Shown one piece after another: positions 1-9,200 of a DNA stretch of 64,000 bases. Source of the stretch: an uncultured Bacteroides sp. (lineage in GTDB: Bacteria; Bacteroidota; Bacteroidia; Bacteroidales; Bacteroidaceae); contig NZ_CAJLKP010000014.1 in NCBI RefSeq assembly GCF_905207245.1, forward strand, positions 40,638 through 104,637, written 5' to 3'. Numbering within the stretch: position 1 is the first letter of the stretch; each line of letters opens with the position of its first letter. Position numbers and translations under genes: made by a program. A model generated the notes under the pieces. The model did no database searches and was not told the origin of the DNA. It saw only the letters and a program-made list of their open reading frames with translations.

Positions 1-14
1 TAGATGTCCAAGGT

Positions 15-503
15 TTAGTTGATACGGTATTTGCTGATGTAATAGTAGTATAGCCAGGCGGCGTCCGCCTCGTTGTCATCCAGCGGCTGCCGGCCAAAAC
101 GCTGCACGTAAGCCTGCACCATCTCCTGTTTCCCGGCATTCCCGTTGCCCGTGGCGAACTTCTTGAGCGCCTTCGGGTTGATGAACTCCGGTTCGGGCAG
201 GTTCAGCTCGTCACAGACGCAGAGCAATACGCCCCGGAACTCCGATAGCTTGCGCATGTCGAAGAAGTGCTTGTTTACCGACACGTCCTCGGTCACAATC
301 CGGCGGATGCCGTATCCCACAATAAAGTCCGTCAGCGTGTTCTTCAGTGCGAGGTGTTGCTTGTTGTCGTTTCGGTGCTTGCCTTCGGTGAAGTTCCACG
401 TGCCAGATTCATGCACGCTGTAATAGCCGCAAAGGGTAGCCATGTCGAGAGCCAGTATATGCTCCTGCCTGAGTTCTTCGGCTTTTGGTTTTTCTTTTTT
501 CAT
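15..503 (-). CDS. RuvC-like Holliday junction resolvase
   Basis: Predicted structure-selective endonuclease that cleaves Holliday or branched DNA during phage recombination and genome processing. The 162-aa protein carries spaced acidic residues as in the RuvC/RNase H fold: D20 in ILALDMA on the first strand, E72 in VTEDVS, and D143/D147 in DDNEADAAW near the C-terminus. Length is near that of bacterial RuvC (about 170 aa). It lies 5 nt downstream of the gp46-like gene on the same strand, so it ends a recombination operon. The family call rests on motif spacing only; another RNase H-fold nuclease is possible. Confidence 0.75.
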   Translation of the reverse strand: MKKEKPKAEELRQEHILALDMATLCGYYSVHESGTWNFTEGKHRNDNKQHLALKNTLTDFIVGYGIRRIVTEDVSVNKHFFDMRKLSEFRGVLLCVCDELNLPEPEFINPKALKKFATGNGNAGKQEMVQAYVQRFGRQPLDDNEADAAWLYYYYISKYRIN

Positions 504-508
504 AGTGG

Positions 509-2842
509 TTATTGGTTTGGGTGATTGATATAGGATTTACCATCCTGTTTGTTGATAATGAGCTTGTAAGGGTAGCTTTCGCTGATGTTCCCATGCGATA
601 CGACCAGTGCGGTGATGCCGGACTTGTTCAGGGCTCCGAACATGCTTGCCAGCCCGTCCTCATCCACCGGAGAGAGAATTTCATCCAGTACGATCAGGCC
701 CAGCCCTTTGTCCCCCTCGCAGTTCCCGTTCACCAGTTTCTGCATGGCAAGGATTGTGGCAAGGTTCACCCGGCACTTTTCCCCCTCGGAGAACTTGTCG
801 AAAGAGCCGCAATCCATGCCGGAGCGCAACAGGCTGACCGATATTTTCTCGCGTATCTTTCCCGATTTCAGGGTGGTAAAGCCGGAGAGTTGCAGGCGAT
901 TTTCGCTGCCGATACTCTCCAGAAACTCGTTCGTAACTTGTGCCAGCGCCGCGATCTTGGTATTGGCAAGGTAGGACTTGAACTGTGCAAAGACTTCCGC
1001 CTGACACATCAGTTCCCCGGACTGTTTCTCCAGCTTTTCCAATACGGCAACCGCTTCCGAGGACTGGTTACGGTACTCTTTGAGCGAGGCTTTCAGGGAG
1101 ACGAGAATATCGCCGTGGGATGATTCCTTCAATTCCTTCATCGTATTTTCGAGCACCAGAATGGCACTTTGGGCCGCTTTGATGTCCTCCCCGCAGCTAC
1201 CGATATTCCGCCTGATGCTTTTATAGGCATCGTCCAGAAGTGAGAACGCCTCGTCAAAAAGCTTGCGGCGGATGCCATCCAGTTCCGTTTGCAGGGAACT
1301 TATCAGGCGAATGACCCGTTCCTTGCCCTGACCGGCTTCTTCCTGCAACCCGATGGCGGTCCGTCCCGACTTTTCCGCTTGCTGAAGTTTTTCCTCCCAG
1401 GAGGCGTTTTGTCCGGTAAGGGCACGTTTGCTTGTACGGATTTCCTTCTCCGATTCTTCAATGCTTTCCGATTGTTTGCGGCAATCCGCCAGCAGGTTGT
1501 CCAGTTTTCCCTTTTCCGTCTCGTTGTCTTCCACCTGTTTACGGGCAGCCTGTACATTGAAGTTTTCATCTGATAAAATGAATGGGTGGCGGCAGGCCGG
1601 GCAAACGATTGTCCCCGCCAGCTTGTTCTTCAGGTTTTCGATGGCGGATATAAGAGCAGCCCTTTGCCCGCCCAGTTCAGTGATACGGTCGGTAAGAGCT
1701 GTTATATCCTTATCCATGCGCTCCAGTTCTGCATCGTATCCGTCCGATTTTACTTTAAAGTTTTCAAAGAAGACACGGTATTCTTCGAATAGGGAGCTGC
1801 GCATCCGTGTTACCTCTTGCAGTTTCTTTTCCGCTTCCTCCAAAGCCTTGTCCCAAACGGAAAGCTCCCCGTTCAGTTTTTCAATCCTGCCTTTCTTGTC
1901 CGTGATTATCCCGTTCCAGTCCGATAATGAACCGCATTGCAGGGGAGAGAGCAGGGCGGTGACTTCTTTCAGGCACTCCCCGATGGAGGATTCACCGTTT
2001 TCCAGTTCCTGCATCTGTTTATCCGCTTTTTCAATCCCCTGATAGGAAGCTTTCAGGATTTCCATCTCTTCGTTGCAGTCCCGTATCAGGGAACGCTTCT
2101 CGGCGATGCTCTTTTCCATATCCGCCAGCCTTTGGGCTTTCGTACGTGCTTTTTCCTGGGCCGAATCCTCTTCTTTGAGAATCTGTTCAGCCAGCATCTC
2201 AATGCGCCCGTCCAGCCCGGCAACTTCCAGTTCCGCCTTGCGCAACGCTTCATCCACCGGCTTCTTGTCTTCCAGTACCTTCTCCATGGCTATATCCACA
2301 AGGTTGGCATTGGAAAAGCGGTTGATGATTTCCTTCTTGTCCTTGTCGGAAGAAGAAAGGAAGTCCTGGTATTTATGTCTGGAAAGGAGGAAGTTGTTGT
2401 AGAGTTCATCTTTGGTAATGCCCAACTTCTCAAGGATATACTTGTTATAGGCATCTATACCGGGGCATATCGCTTCATCGGTTGTCACAGCCTTGCCTTC
2501 ACGTTCAATCAGGCACTCTACCGTGGAACCGCCTTTACGCAGGATGCGTCGCAAAATGGTAAAGACCTCATCCGAAGTGTCATTGAAGAACTCCAGTTGA
2601 ATGCTGCACTCATCTGCGGCATCATTGATAATTTCCTCATTCTTGACCTTGCGCAACGGGCTGCCCGTGATGCCGGTAGCGATGCACTCTATCAATGCGG
2701 ACTTGCCCGAACCGTTGGAACCCTGGCTGTCATTGTCGAGATTGTTGCCGAAGACTAATGTAGTAACGCCCTGATTCAGTACGTAATGCAGTTTGCTGAA
2801 CGAGCAGATATTCTCTGCGGTGATCTTATTTAGTTTCCACAT
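509..2842 (-). CDS. SbcC/Rad50-like recombination ATPase (T4 gp46 type)
   Basis: ABC-type ATPase partner of the Mre11-like nuclease encoded just upstream; such pairs resect DNA ends for recombination-dependent replication. Seen in the 777 aa: Walker A GSNGSGKS at residues 41-48, a long coiled coil, a zinc hook CPAC around residue 412, a second coiled coil, the ABC signature FSEGEK around 682 and Walker B LIVLDE around 717. Length fits phage gp46/SbcC relatives, which are shorter than cellular Rad50. Its start overlaps the end of the gp47-like gene by 13 nt, indicating translational coupling. Confidence 0.93.
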   Translation of the reverse strand: MWKLNKITAENICSFSKLHYVLNQGVTTLVFGNNLDNDSQGSNGSGKSALIECIATGITGSPLRKVKNEEIINDAADECSIQLEFFNDTSDEVFTILRRILRKGGSTVECLIEREGKAVTTDEAICPGIDAYNKYILEKLGITKDELYNNFLLSRHKYQDFLSSSDKDKKEIINRFSNANLVDIAMEKVLEDKKPVDEALRKAELEVAGLDGRIEMLAEQILKEEDSAQEKARTKAQRLADMEKSIAEKRSLIRDCNEEMEILKASYQGIEKADKQMQELENGESSIGECLKEVTALLSPLQCGSLSDWNGIITDKKGRIEKLNGELSVWDKALEEAEKKLQEVTRMRSSLFEEYRVFFENFKVKSDGYDAELERMDKDITALTDRITELGGQRAALISAIENLKNKLAGTIVCPACRHPFILSDENFNVQAARKQVEDNETEKGKLDNLLADCRKQSESIEESEKEIRTSKRALTGQNASWEEKLQQAEKSGRTAIGLQEEAGQGKERVIRLISSLQTELDGIRRKLFDEAFSLLDDAYKSIRRNIGSCGEDIKAAQSAILVLENTMKELKESSHGDILVSLKASLKEYRNQSSEAVAVLEKLEKQSGELMCQAEVFAQFKSYLANTKIAALAQVTNEFLESIGSENRLQLSGFTTLKSGKIREKISVSLLRSGMDCGSFDKFSEGEKCRVNLATILAMQKLVNGNCEGDKGLGLIVLDEILSPVDEDGLASMFGALNKSGITALVVSHGNISESYPYKLIINKQDGKSYINHPNQ

Positions 2843-3885
2843 GACGCGTCCGGTTTAAGGTAAGACAATCCCAGGCAATCACTGATTCCTTTCTCCGTAC
2901 AGAATTGGCGGTAGTTATCGCGTATCTTTCCGCCGTCAAACTTCTCCAGTACTCCCGCATCGGCAGACCGGACGGCTTGCAGTTCCGCGACAACGACTTC
3001 CACCTTGCCCGCTCCGGCTTCCAGTAATTTATCCTTGTCAATGGCGGCTGCACCGGCGAGGGACGAGTGGACACGTACCTTTACCTTGTACCTGCCGTCT
3101 TCCCTGAGTTCCTCCAGATGGTCGGTCAGGTGAATGTCCACCTTGTCATCCGGGACATCGAGCACCATATAGCGCCTGTTGGCACGGTTCTTTATAAATT
3201 CGGTCGCACCGTCGGCATAAAGGACGGTGTAGCCTTTTTCCTCGTCTTCACCGAAGTTATGCTGGCGTGCCGAGCCGATGTACTCGATATTGGGAGCCAC
3301 GGTGCAACGGTTGTGGTAATGGCCTGCAAACACCTTGTCGAAGTCACCGAAGATATTTGCCGGCAGTTCATTTTCGGCGGGACGGGAAAGTGCGCCATTG
3401 ACGCCTTCATGGATATAGAGGTAGTTAAGCTTGCCGGTGCTTACCTCATTTAGAATGACTTCATCCAGCTTCTCCACAAAGCTTCCGTCTTCCGGAAAGT
3501 ACGGTATGACATGGAGCATGAAACTCCACTCCGGGTTGGAAAGGGTGTGGTATTCGTCAATCACCAGCACATTGTCGTGTTGGTCGAAAACATGGCAGTA
3601 GCCGCGTACGGCTTCCCGGTTCACTAAATCATGGTTGCCATTGGCAAGAATGACATCTATGTTCAGCTTTGCAGCAGCCAGCAAGGCATCATGTACAGCC
3701 AGCAGCACATCCAGCGTCTGTGCCGAGCGTGAGAAGAACAAGTCTCCGCCCAGTACAATGGTATGGATGTCCAGACGCTTGCAGTGTGAGAGCGCTTCGT
3801 TCCAGTTCAGGGAAAAATCGGGGATGTTGTCTTTGGATATATGTATGTCGTTGAGCAACAACATACAGGGTTGATGTTGATTCAT
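2830..3885 (-). CDS. SbcD/Mre11-like nuclease (T4 gp47 type)
   Basis: Metal-dependent phosphoesterase nuclease subunit that works with the gp46-like ATPase downstream. All usual calcineurin-type motifs are visible in the 351 aa: NDIHIS (D13, H15), GGD at 46-48, GNHD at 83-86, IHEG at 158-161 and GHYH at 188-191. The C-terminal third probably holds the capping and ATPase-binding part. It is preceded by the single-strand binding protein gene on the same strand, so the order SSB, gp47, gp46, RuvC forms one replication/recombination unit. Confidence 0.93.
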   Translation of the reverse strand: MNQHQPCMLLLNDIHISKDNIPDFSLNWNEALSHCKRLDIHTIVLGGDLFFSRSAQTLDVLLAVHDALLAAAKLNIDVILANGNHDLVNREAVRGYCHVFDQHDNVLVIDEYHTLSNPEWSFMLHVIPYFPEDGSFVEKLDEVILNEVSTGKLNYLYIHEGVNGALSRPAENELPANIFGDFDKVFAGHYHNRCTVAPNIEYIGSARQHNFGEDEEKGYTVLYADGATEFIKNRANRRYMVLDVPDDKVDIHLTDHLEELREDGRYKVKVRVHSSLAGAAAIDKDKLLEAGAGKVEVVVAELQAVRSADAGVLEKFDGGKIRDNYRQFCTEKGISDCLGLSYLKPDASCGN

Positions 3886-3947
3886 AAGGGTATAAGTTAG
3901 GAAGGGAAAGGCATTTGCCTCTCCCTTACAGATGGAAAAATTATCGA

Positions 3948-5228
3948 TTATCTCCTGCGTCTGGGCGTAGTTTCTTCAGACGCTGCCGCTACGGGTGCGG
4001 CGGATTCTTCTACCGGAGTTTCCTGTGTCCCGGTTTCTGCCGGTTCCGGTTCTTCCCCCGGTCCCTGCATCTCCTTCTCGATCATCTCCAGCAGTGCCGC
4101 ATTGGTAGTGGTGCGGGTCACCCGGATGTCCAGTTTCTCCTGTTCGATAAAGGTACGTATCATCCCGCGCAGTTCCTGTCCGCCTTCGGTCTTGTCGCCC
4201 AGCGACTGCTCCTGTAGCGCGTCAAAGCGGTCGAACAGCATGTCAAGGGACAACGCGCCGCTTTCCTCAGTTTCCTTGTCGTCCTTGCTGCGCTTGTCAA
4301 AGGAGAATGAGCTTGTATCCGTCTTGGGAATCGCTTTCTCCAGTTGGGCAATGGCCTCTTTCATTTCGTCCGTATCCATCACCTGCAAGCCGTACTTGAC
4401 GTCGCATTGTTTCAGGAACTCGATGGTAGCGCCGAACTGGTAACGGCTGTAACGCACCACCGCTTCCGAAAGGCGCGGGGTATTCATGAGCGCGGTCAGT
4501 TCCTCGATGGATAGCTCGTCAGTGTCGGATTCGTTGTCAATGGAGATGACATACTCGGTCTTCTGGCCGTTCTTCTTCTTTTCGATCTCTACCGGATAGG
4601 CATCCTTTATCGAAGAGATGGGGCACGGGTAGCCCGGGTTCTTGGCCAGCTTCTTCTGCCACAGCTTGAACTTGCGGTCGTCCAGTTCCTTGTACTGCGA
4701 ATGGCTCAGGGTGAGCAACTGCACCCCTTTGGCGCGTTCGTTCAGGTCAAAGATGTAGGCACAATGCGCGTAGGAGTATTTCAGTCCTCCGCCATAGTTG
4801 CCGCCCGCAATCTTCTCGGCCAGCTTCTCGTCGCCCGCCTCCTTAGCTGCCGCCACCGCAGCTTTCCGGTAGGTGTCGATGATGTCAACCGGAAGTCCCG
4901 CATCGGTGGCGCGTACCGCATTGACATAAACGGACTGTGCTTTGCCTCCCGAAGAGGGCTTCTGGATCTCAAGCAGCATCTGGTGTACCGGGCACTCATA
5001 GCTCTTGCGGTCAATGGTTCCGTCCGCTGACGGGATGGCCGGGAGTATGCGCAGCCTGTACGTGCCGAGCTTGTCAAGTTTAAAAAAATCTGTTCTGGAA
5101 AATCCTTTGTTTTCTTCCGCAGTTCGTATCTGCGCTTCCTGGTAGCTCTCCTGTGCGGCTGAGAATAGGCTCATCAGCTCACCGGCAGGCACAACTGTGG
5201 CTGTGCCGTTGTTTTTTTCTTCCTGCAT
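3948..5228 (-). CDS. gp32-like single-stranded DNA-binding protein
   Basis: Probable phage SSB that coats single strands at forks and recombination ends. The 426-aa protein has an N-terminal basic/acidic segment, a central part with the pattern of T4 gp32-type OB cores (KLDKLGTYRLRILPA, then SYECPVHQML with C and H), and a long acidic, alanine/proline/glutamate-rich tail ending in RRRR. A disordered acidic tail after an OB core is typical of SSBs, though the final arginines are unusual. Position directly upstream of gp47/gp46 genes supports the call. Sequence identity to gp32 is not obvious, so the family is inferred. Confidence 0.7.
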   Translation of the reverse strand: MQEEKNNGTATVVPAGELMSLFSAAQESYQEAQIRTAEENKGFSRTDFFKLDKLGTYRLRILPAIPSADGTIDRKSYECPVHQMLLEIQKPSSGGKAQSVYVNAVRATDAGLPVDIIDTYRKAAVAAAKEAGDEKLAEKIAGGNYGGGLKYSYAHCAYIFDLNERAKGVQLLTLSHSQYKELDDRKFKLWQKKLAKNPGYPCPISSIKDAYPVEIEKKKNGQKTEYVISIDNESDTDELSIEELTALMNTPRLSEAVVRYSRYQFGATIEFLKQCDVKYGLQVMDTDEMKEAIAQLEKAIPKTDTSSFSFDKRSKDDKETEESGALSLDMLFDRFDALQEQSLGDKTEGGQELRGMIRTFIEQEKLDIRVTRTTTNAALLEMIEKEMQGPGEEPEPAETGTQETPVEESAAPVAAASEETTPRRRR

Positions 5229-5384
5229 AAAAGCATTTTTTGAAAAAGACCGAAGAATCGGAACGTGATGCCTGGCTGCTTCGGTTCATAGACATGCCGC
5301 ATCTCAATTTACAATATGGTGGGTAATGGGGAAAGTGAAGTAATTCTTCCGCCCGGAATTACCCGGCAATCAATTTATTTGCTG

Positions 5385-5416
5385 CAAAGATAAGAGGTTA
5401 TTCCTTACGTTCCAAG
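5385..5416 (-). promoter_or_regulatory. Bacteroidota-type promoter for the SSB-recombination operon
   Basis: On the minus strand TATCTTTG (5392-5385) matches the Bacteroides -7 consensus TAnnTTTG, with TTGG about 20 nt upstream (5415-5412) as a -33 element. It lies about 155 nt before the SSB start in an otherwise gene-free gap. Confidence 0.5.
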
Positions 5417-5469
5417 TGTGTTTAAATAAATTTTCAAATAGGGAATACAACCCGTTGAACCATATATTT

Positions 5470-5949
5470 TTAGGCATCATTTTCCGAATCTTTTTTAAAT
5501 ACATTATTAAAAACCTGTTCTCCCAGAATCTTTATTTTCTTCCGGTTTCCCGCAATGAACGCCTCCATCTTCTTCCTGCGCACCGACTCGTAGTACGCCT
5601 TCCGACCGGGTGTGAGAATCTTACCCCTTTTGCAGCAAAGCCCGTCGGCGATGTACGCGTTCATGCAGCGCCGGAATTTGGGCTTCTTGTAGGTGGGGTC
5701 CCCGGATGCCCTGCACACCAGCTCCACTACCTCGGCTGCGGGGTGGAAACGCCTGGGGTCCTTGTACTTGTCTTGCAGGATGTCATATACGACGGGCATC
5801 TCATATTTAAGCAGGAACCCCAGCGGTGTCTGTTCGAAGGGGAACTTCTTACGGGTTCCCTTGGGACGCCCGTCGGCGAACGCCCTTTTTTCCCGTGTCG
5901 GTACGAATTTTGTCTGCCGGCTGCCGTATTTCCTCTTCGCTCTGGTCAT
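5470..5949 (-). CDS. basic hypothetical protein, 159 aa
   Basis: I do not recognise this family. The protein is strongly basic: the N-terminus MTRAKRKYGSRQTK and the middle KPKFRRC are Lys/Arg rich, and the C-terminus reads KKIKILGEQVFNNVFKK. It resembles phage nucleic-acid-binding or internal virion proteins, but no catalytic motif is visible. It lies downstream of the 850-aa tail fibre gene on the same strand, with a second frame (5849-6064) overlapping its start. Confidence 0.7.
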   Translation of the reverse strand: MTRAKRKYGSRQTKFVPTREKRAFADGRPKGTRKKFPFEQTPLGFLLKYEMPVVYDILQDKYKDPRRFHPAAEVVELVCRASGDPTYKKPKFRRCMNAYIADGLCCKRGKILTPGRKAYYESVRRKKMEAFIAGNRKKIKILGEQVFNNVFKKDSENDA

Positions 5950-6064
5950 TGGTTTGCTGGGTGGTTGGTTCTACTTCGGTTGCTCTCACGCTTTGGGGAC
6001 GGTATGCCATCCGGGAGATTTCCCGGCGGCTGTCCAGATCCTTTTGGATATTGATTTTCTTCAT
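5849..6064 (-). CDS. small ORF overlapping the 159-aa gene, 71 aa
   Basis: Starts 18 nt after the tail fibre stop codon and runs 101 nt into the start of the 159-aa gene in another frame. The first 40 residues (MKKINIQKDLDSRREISRMA and following) lie in unique DNA; the rest shadows the next gene. It may be a short leader peptide coupled to the next start, or the N-terminal half of one protein joined by frameshift to the 159-aa frame. No family recognised. Confidence 0.4.
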   Translation of the reverse strand: MKKINIQKDLDSRREISRMAYRPQSVRATEVEPTTQQTNDQSEEEIRQPADKIRTDTGKKGVRRRASQGNP

Positions 6065-6082
6065 AATTAGTTATGCTATTGG

Positions 6083-8635
6083 TTATACCATGTATGTAAA
6101 GTTCATGTCGGTGTTCACGTTGTACCACCCGCTTTCAAAGATTCGGATGTTCCGGCTTCCGCCGCTCAGGATAAAGGTAGTCCCCCTATTGTACTTTGCG
6201 TCGTCGTTCCAGTCGCAGAGTGTCGTCCTTAATCCGTAGCGGGGTGCGGAAATCCCGTTCGGAAGCACGGCGACTGTTCCTCCCATATTGCTACCGTCCC
6301 GCCGGGCCGTATTGATGACACCCTGTATGGACACGATGTTTCCGATCTGCCGTACAAACAGCCGGCTGGTGTCCGTTCCGTTGCCGGAGTTCGCCATTTG
6401 CATCCACCCCGTGTCTGCAATCTTTGTCTGGTATTCCGGGGCGTAAGCGGCTCCCAGTGCGTTGCATACCTGTTTTCTGGCAGCCGTATCAGGCAGTGAA
6501 AGGTCGGATAGTTTGCCGTCACGTCTCAGGTAAGTACCGCTGACATCGGCTTTCGAGAGCACATCCAGCTTGTCCCGGAGCATCTTCTGCGCATCGGCGG
6601 CTTTCTTTCCCTGGGCGACAAGGTAATCAATGTAATCCTGAAAGAGACGGGCGATGCCCGCGTACTTCGTATCTGTTTCTGTCTTGGAGTAAACATTGAT
6701 ATTGGCGGCAACGCTTTTCTTCTCTTCCTCCGTATATCCGGCAAGCAAGCGGTCGGCTTTCTTTGCCAGCTCTTTCCTGACATGGGAAAGAAGCACATAG
6801 CCTTCCACTTCCGCGTGTGATACATCGTCATTGTCTATGTAGGCGAAGCTGCCTGTCTTGATTCCTTCCAGCTTTTGCTTCATGGTTTCGGTAAAGACTA
6901 CGCCGGTGTAGGCATAGTCTGTATCCAGCTTCCCGGCAAGCAGTTTGTCTACCTCTGCCGTTGAATAGACGCTGATGTTCTTTCGGGCGGATGCCTTATC
7001 GGACAGGTCGGAAAGGTTGCTTGCTTTTGCCAGTTTCAAGGCTCCAGTCCCTTTCTTCTCCGCATCCAGGTTGTCACGGACTGCTGCTTGCTTCCGGGCT
7101 TTCAGGGCTGCCGCTTCTTCCGCCGTGAGGTCGTTTACTTCGTCGGCGGTTAGGGACACGAGTTCTTGCAGGTTGCCGGATACTTTCAGGAACAGGGAGC
7201 CTGTTTCCTCCCGGGAATAGATGTCCAGTGAAGTGCGTGCTATCTTTTTGTCGGGTACATCGGAAAGGTTGGAGGAAGCCGTCAGTTTCTTTGCCAGCGC
7301 CTCTTTCACTTGTGTAGCGGTAACAAATCCTTCGCCCCCGGTCTGGATTTCACCGATGGAAATGGCATCCAGTTTCTTCCTGTAATTCGTGGTAAAGTCT
7401 TCGGTGGAGAGCTGTTTGCCCTTCACAGTATTTACTTTCCCTGCCAATGCATCCGTAAAACTCTTCTGACTGACATAGATGTCTTTCAGGCTGGTGCCGT
7501 TCACTTTTAAGTCTCCGGCAATGTTTACGGATTCTTTAGGGGAAAGCTCGATGTTTCCGATGGCGTTGCTAAGGGAAAAGTCTGTGCTTTGGCTTGAAGT
7601 GAATCCGATAGACGCCGTTTCCACGCCTTCGTCATCCGTATAAGATAGTATTTTTGATTCTGCGGAAGTGATGGTAATGGATTTGCCCGCCACGGTAAAA
7701 GTCCCGCTGACACATACTTCTTTCGTCTTTCCTTTGACATGAAGCAAGGGAATGGCTGCCTGTTTGCCGTCAAATACCCGGAAGTCACGGAAGGTACTCG
7801 TTTCCTCGTTCAGGCGGACGGTATTAATATCCACCGAACCTTCGTCTGTGGTATCCGCGATATTGACAATAGAGTTCTTTTCAATCAGCAAGGAGCCGAT
7901 GCGTGAGCTGGTACAGGAAGCATGGGTATAGCTCATGCCGTTTTCATCCATCCGCGCCAGTTCGTTTCCACCCTTTAGGAATGAAATGCTGCCGTCGGTT
8001 GAGATACAAATCTCACTGATGAGCAAGCCGCTCAGGTAAGAGCCGAAGGAAGCTGTCCCGTTTTGTTTGACCAACCCTTTGAGGGAATATCCCGAAGGGG
8101 AAACAACGGATACGGCGGTCTTGGATTCCAGTCCTTGTTCGGTAGTCAGTTTTCCGGTGACAACCAAGTCCTTTTTAATGGTCTGTTTGCTGAAAGGAGT
8201 ATCCAGCAGGACGGCGTAATGCCCGAAGAACTTATCCAGGAAGCGGGGCGCGTAGGCTTTGGTGATTTCAATAAGGCAGGGAACTTTACCTGTCAGGGTG
8301 TCTTTTACGGAAGGAAGGACGCTACTGCCTGCGCACAGGTAGTTTTCCCGTCCTTTCTTGTTCACGTCCCCGGCATAGACCACCGTGTCGGTGCCGTTCT
8401 TCTCATAGATATAATAAGGGAAAGCGGCCGAAGGGCACCCTTCAAAGTAACGGACTTTGCCATTGATCCAGACATAGCCGGACGAGATGGCATTGCCCGT
8501 TATCTCGCATCCCGAGATGATAAAGTCCTCGCAGGCGTTGAAGATCGCCGTCATGGAAAGGGCAAGCTCCTGAAGGTTCAGGATGTCATCCACGTAGGTA
8601 TACCTTCCGCCCGTGTCTGCAATGTATTCTTTCAT
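6083..8635 (-). CDS. tail fibre / receptor-binding protein, 850 aa
   Basis: Long repetitive fibre-like protein at the distal end of the baseplate gene cluster. The N-terminus (MKEYIADTGGRYTYVDDI) probably attaches to the baseplate. The middle has repeated short units of the type SNLSDVPDKKIARTSLDIYS, SNLSDLSDKASARKNISVYS and LSLPDTAARKQVCNALG, as in phage fibre shafts. The last 100 residues form a compact beta-rich tip (WMQMANSGNGTDTS through FESGWYNVNTDMN). Such proteins decide host range; the receptor cannot be read from sequence. Confidence 0.8.
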   Translation of the reverse strand: MKEYIADTGGRYTYVDDILNLQELALSMTAIFNACEDFIISGCEITGNAISSGYVWINGKVRYFEGCPSAAFPYYIYEKNGTDTVVYAGDVNKKGRENYLCAGSSVLPSVKDTLTGKVPCLIEITKAYAPRFLDKFFGHYAVLLDTPFSKQTIKKDLVVTGKLTTEQGLESKTAVSVVSPSGYSLKGLVKQNGTASFGSYLSGLLISEICISTDGSISFLKGGNELARMDENGMSYTHASCTSSRIGSLLIEKNSIVNIADTTDEGSVDINTVRLNEETSTFRDFRVFDGKQAAIPLLHVKGKTKEVCVSGTFTVAGKSITITSAESKILSYTDDEGVETASIGFTSSQSTDFSLSNAIGNIELSPKESVNIAGDLKVNGTSLKDIYVSQKSFTDALAGKVNTVKGKQLSTEDFTTNYRKKLDAISIGEIQTGGEGFVTATQVKEALAKKLTASSNLSDVPDKKIARTSLDIYSREETGSLFLKVSGNLQELVSLTADEVNDLTAEEAAALKARKQAAVRDNLDAEKKGTGALKLAKASNLSDLSDKASARKNISVYSTAEVDKLLAGKLDTDYAYTGVVFTETMKQKLEGIKTGSFAYIDNDDVSHAEVEGYVLLSHVRKELAKKADRLLAGYTEEEKKSVAANINVYSKTETDTKYAGIARLFQDYIDYLVAQGKKAADAQKMLRDKLDVLSKADVSGTYLRRDGKLSDLSLPDTAARKQVCNALGAAYAPEYQTKIADTGWMQMANSGNGTDTSRLFVRQIGNIVSIQGVINTARRDGSNMGGTVAVLPNGISAPRYGLRTTLCDWNDDAKYNRGTTFILSGGSRNIRIFESGWYNVNTDMNFTYMV

Positions 8636-8639
8636 AGTA

Positions 8640-9200
8640 TCAGGGGTTATTATTAGTTTGGTCTATTTTTATCAGGTAGGTCTTGCCCGCCACTTTATAG
8701 GTGTTGATAACAAAGGAGAGCATATAGACGAACTCCTTTTCAGGGATGTTTATTTCAGGGACGAGCACCATGAAGCTTACGCGGTTGATCGCCTTCTCTT
8801 CCGCCAGGAAGTGAAACTCGCGGGGCTTCTCTTCGGGTTTCACGTCCAGCGCCACCTCTTCGAGGTTGTACCAAAGGGTGAAGGGCTTGCCGTACGCGGC
8901 ATCTTCGTGGTAGATGTCCACTCCCAGTGAGTCGCTCTGGGAAATCACGAGCCTTTCCCCGCTGTTTTTCAGGTACCGGGCGAACTTATGATTCAGGTAC
9001 CACTCGAAGTACATCACCTGGGAGGTCATACGTGCTTCGATGTGTTTCTCTGCCGCAAAGGTGCGGAATTTCTCACTCAGGGAGTGCAGCGGGTAAACCA
9101 GGCTTTGTAGAAAAAGGATGTATTTCCTGCCTGAAAGGTAATAAGGCACCAGCCTGTTCACCAGCTTGTCGGTCGGTAGTTTATAACGGTTCTCTTTCAT
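8640..9200 (-). CDS. baseplate-associated hypothetical protein, 186 aa
   Basis: Overlaps the end of the baseplate J-like gene by 4 nt (ATGA-type coupling) and precedes the fibre gene, the place where Mu- and P2-like phages encode gpI-type baseplate proteins. The sequence (MKENRYKLPTDKLVNRLVPY) has a helical, charged N-terminus and a beta-rich C-terminal half. I see no catalytic motif. A role linking the baseplate wedge to the fibre is inferred from position only. Confidence 0.65.
   Translation of the reverse strand: MKENRYKLPTDKLVNRLVPYYLSGRKYILFLQSLVYPLHSLSEKFRTFAAEKHIEARMTSQVMYFEWYLNHKFARYLKNSGERLVISQSDSLGVDIYHEDAAYGKPFTLWYNLEEVALDVKPEEKPREFHFLAEEKAINRVSFMVLVPEINIPEKEFVYMLSFVINTYKVAGKTYLIKIDQTNNNP

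Noticed and set aside
1937..2758. 273-codon plus-strand frame opposite gp46
   Set aside because: Shadow of a strongly supported gene on the other strand; similar antisense frames occur over all tail genes.
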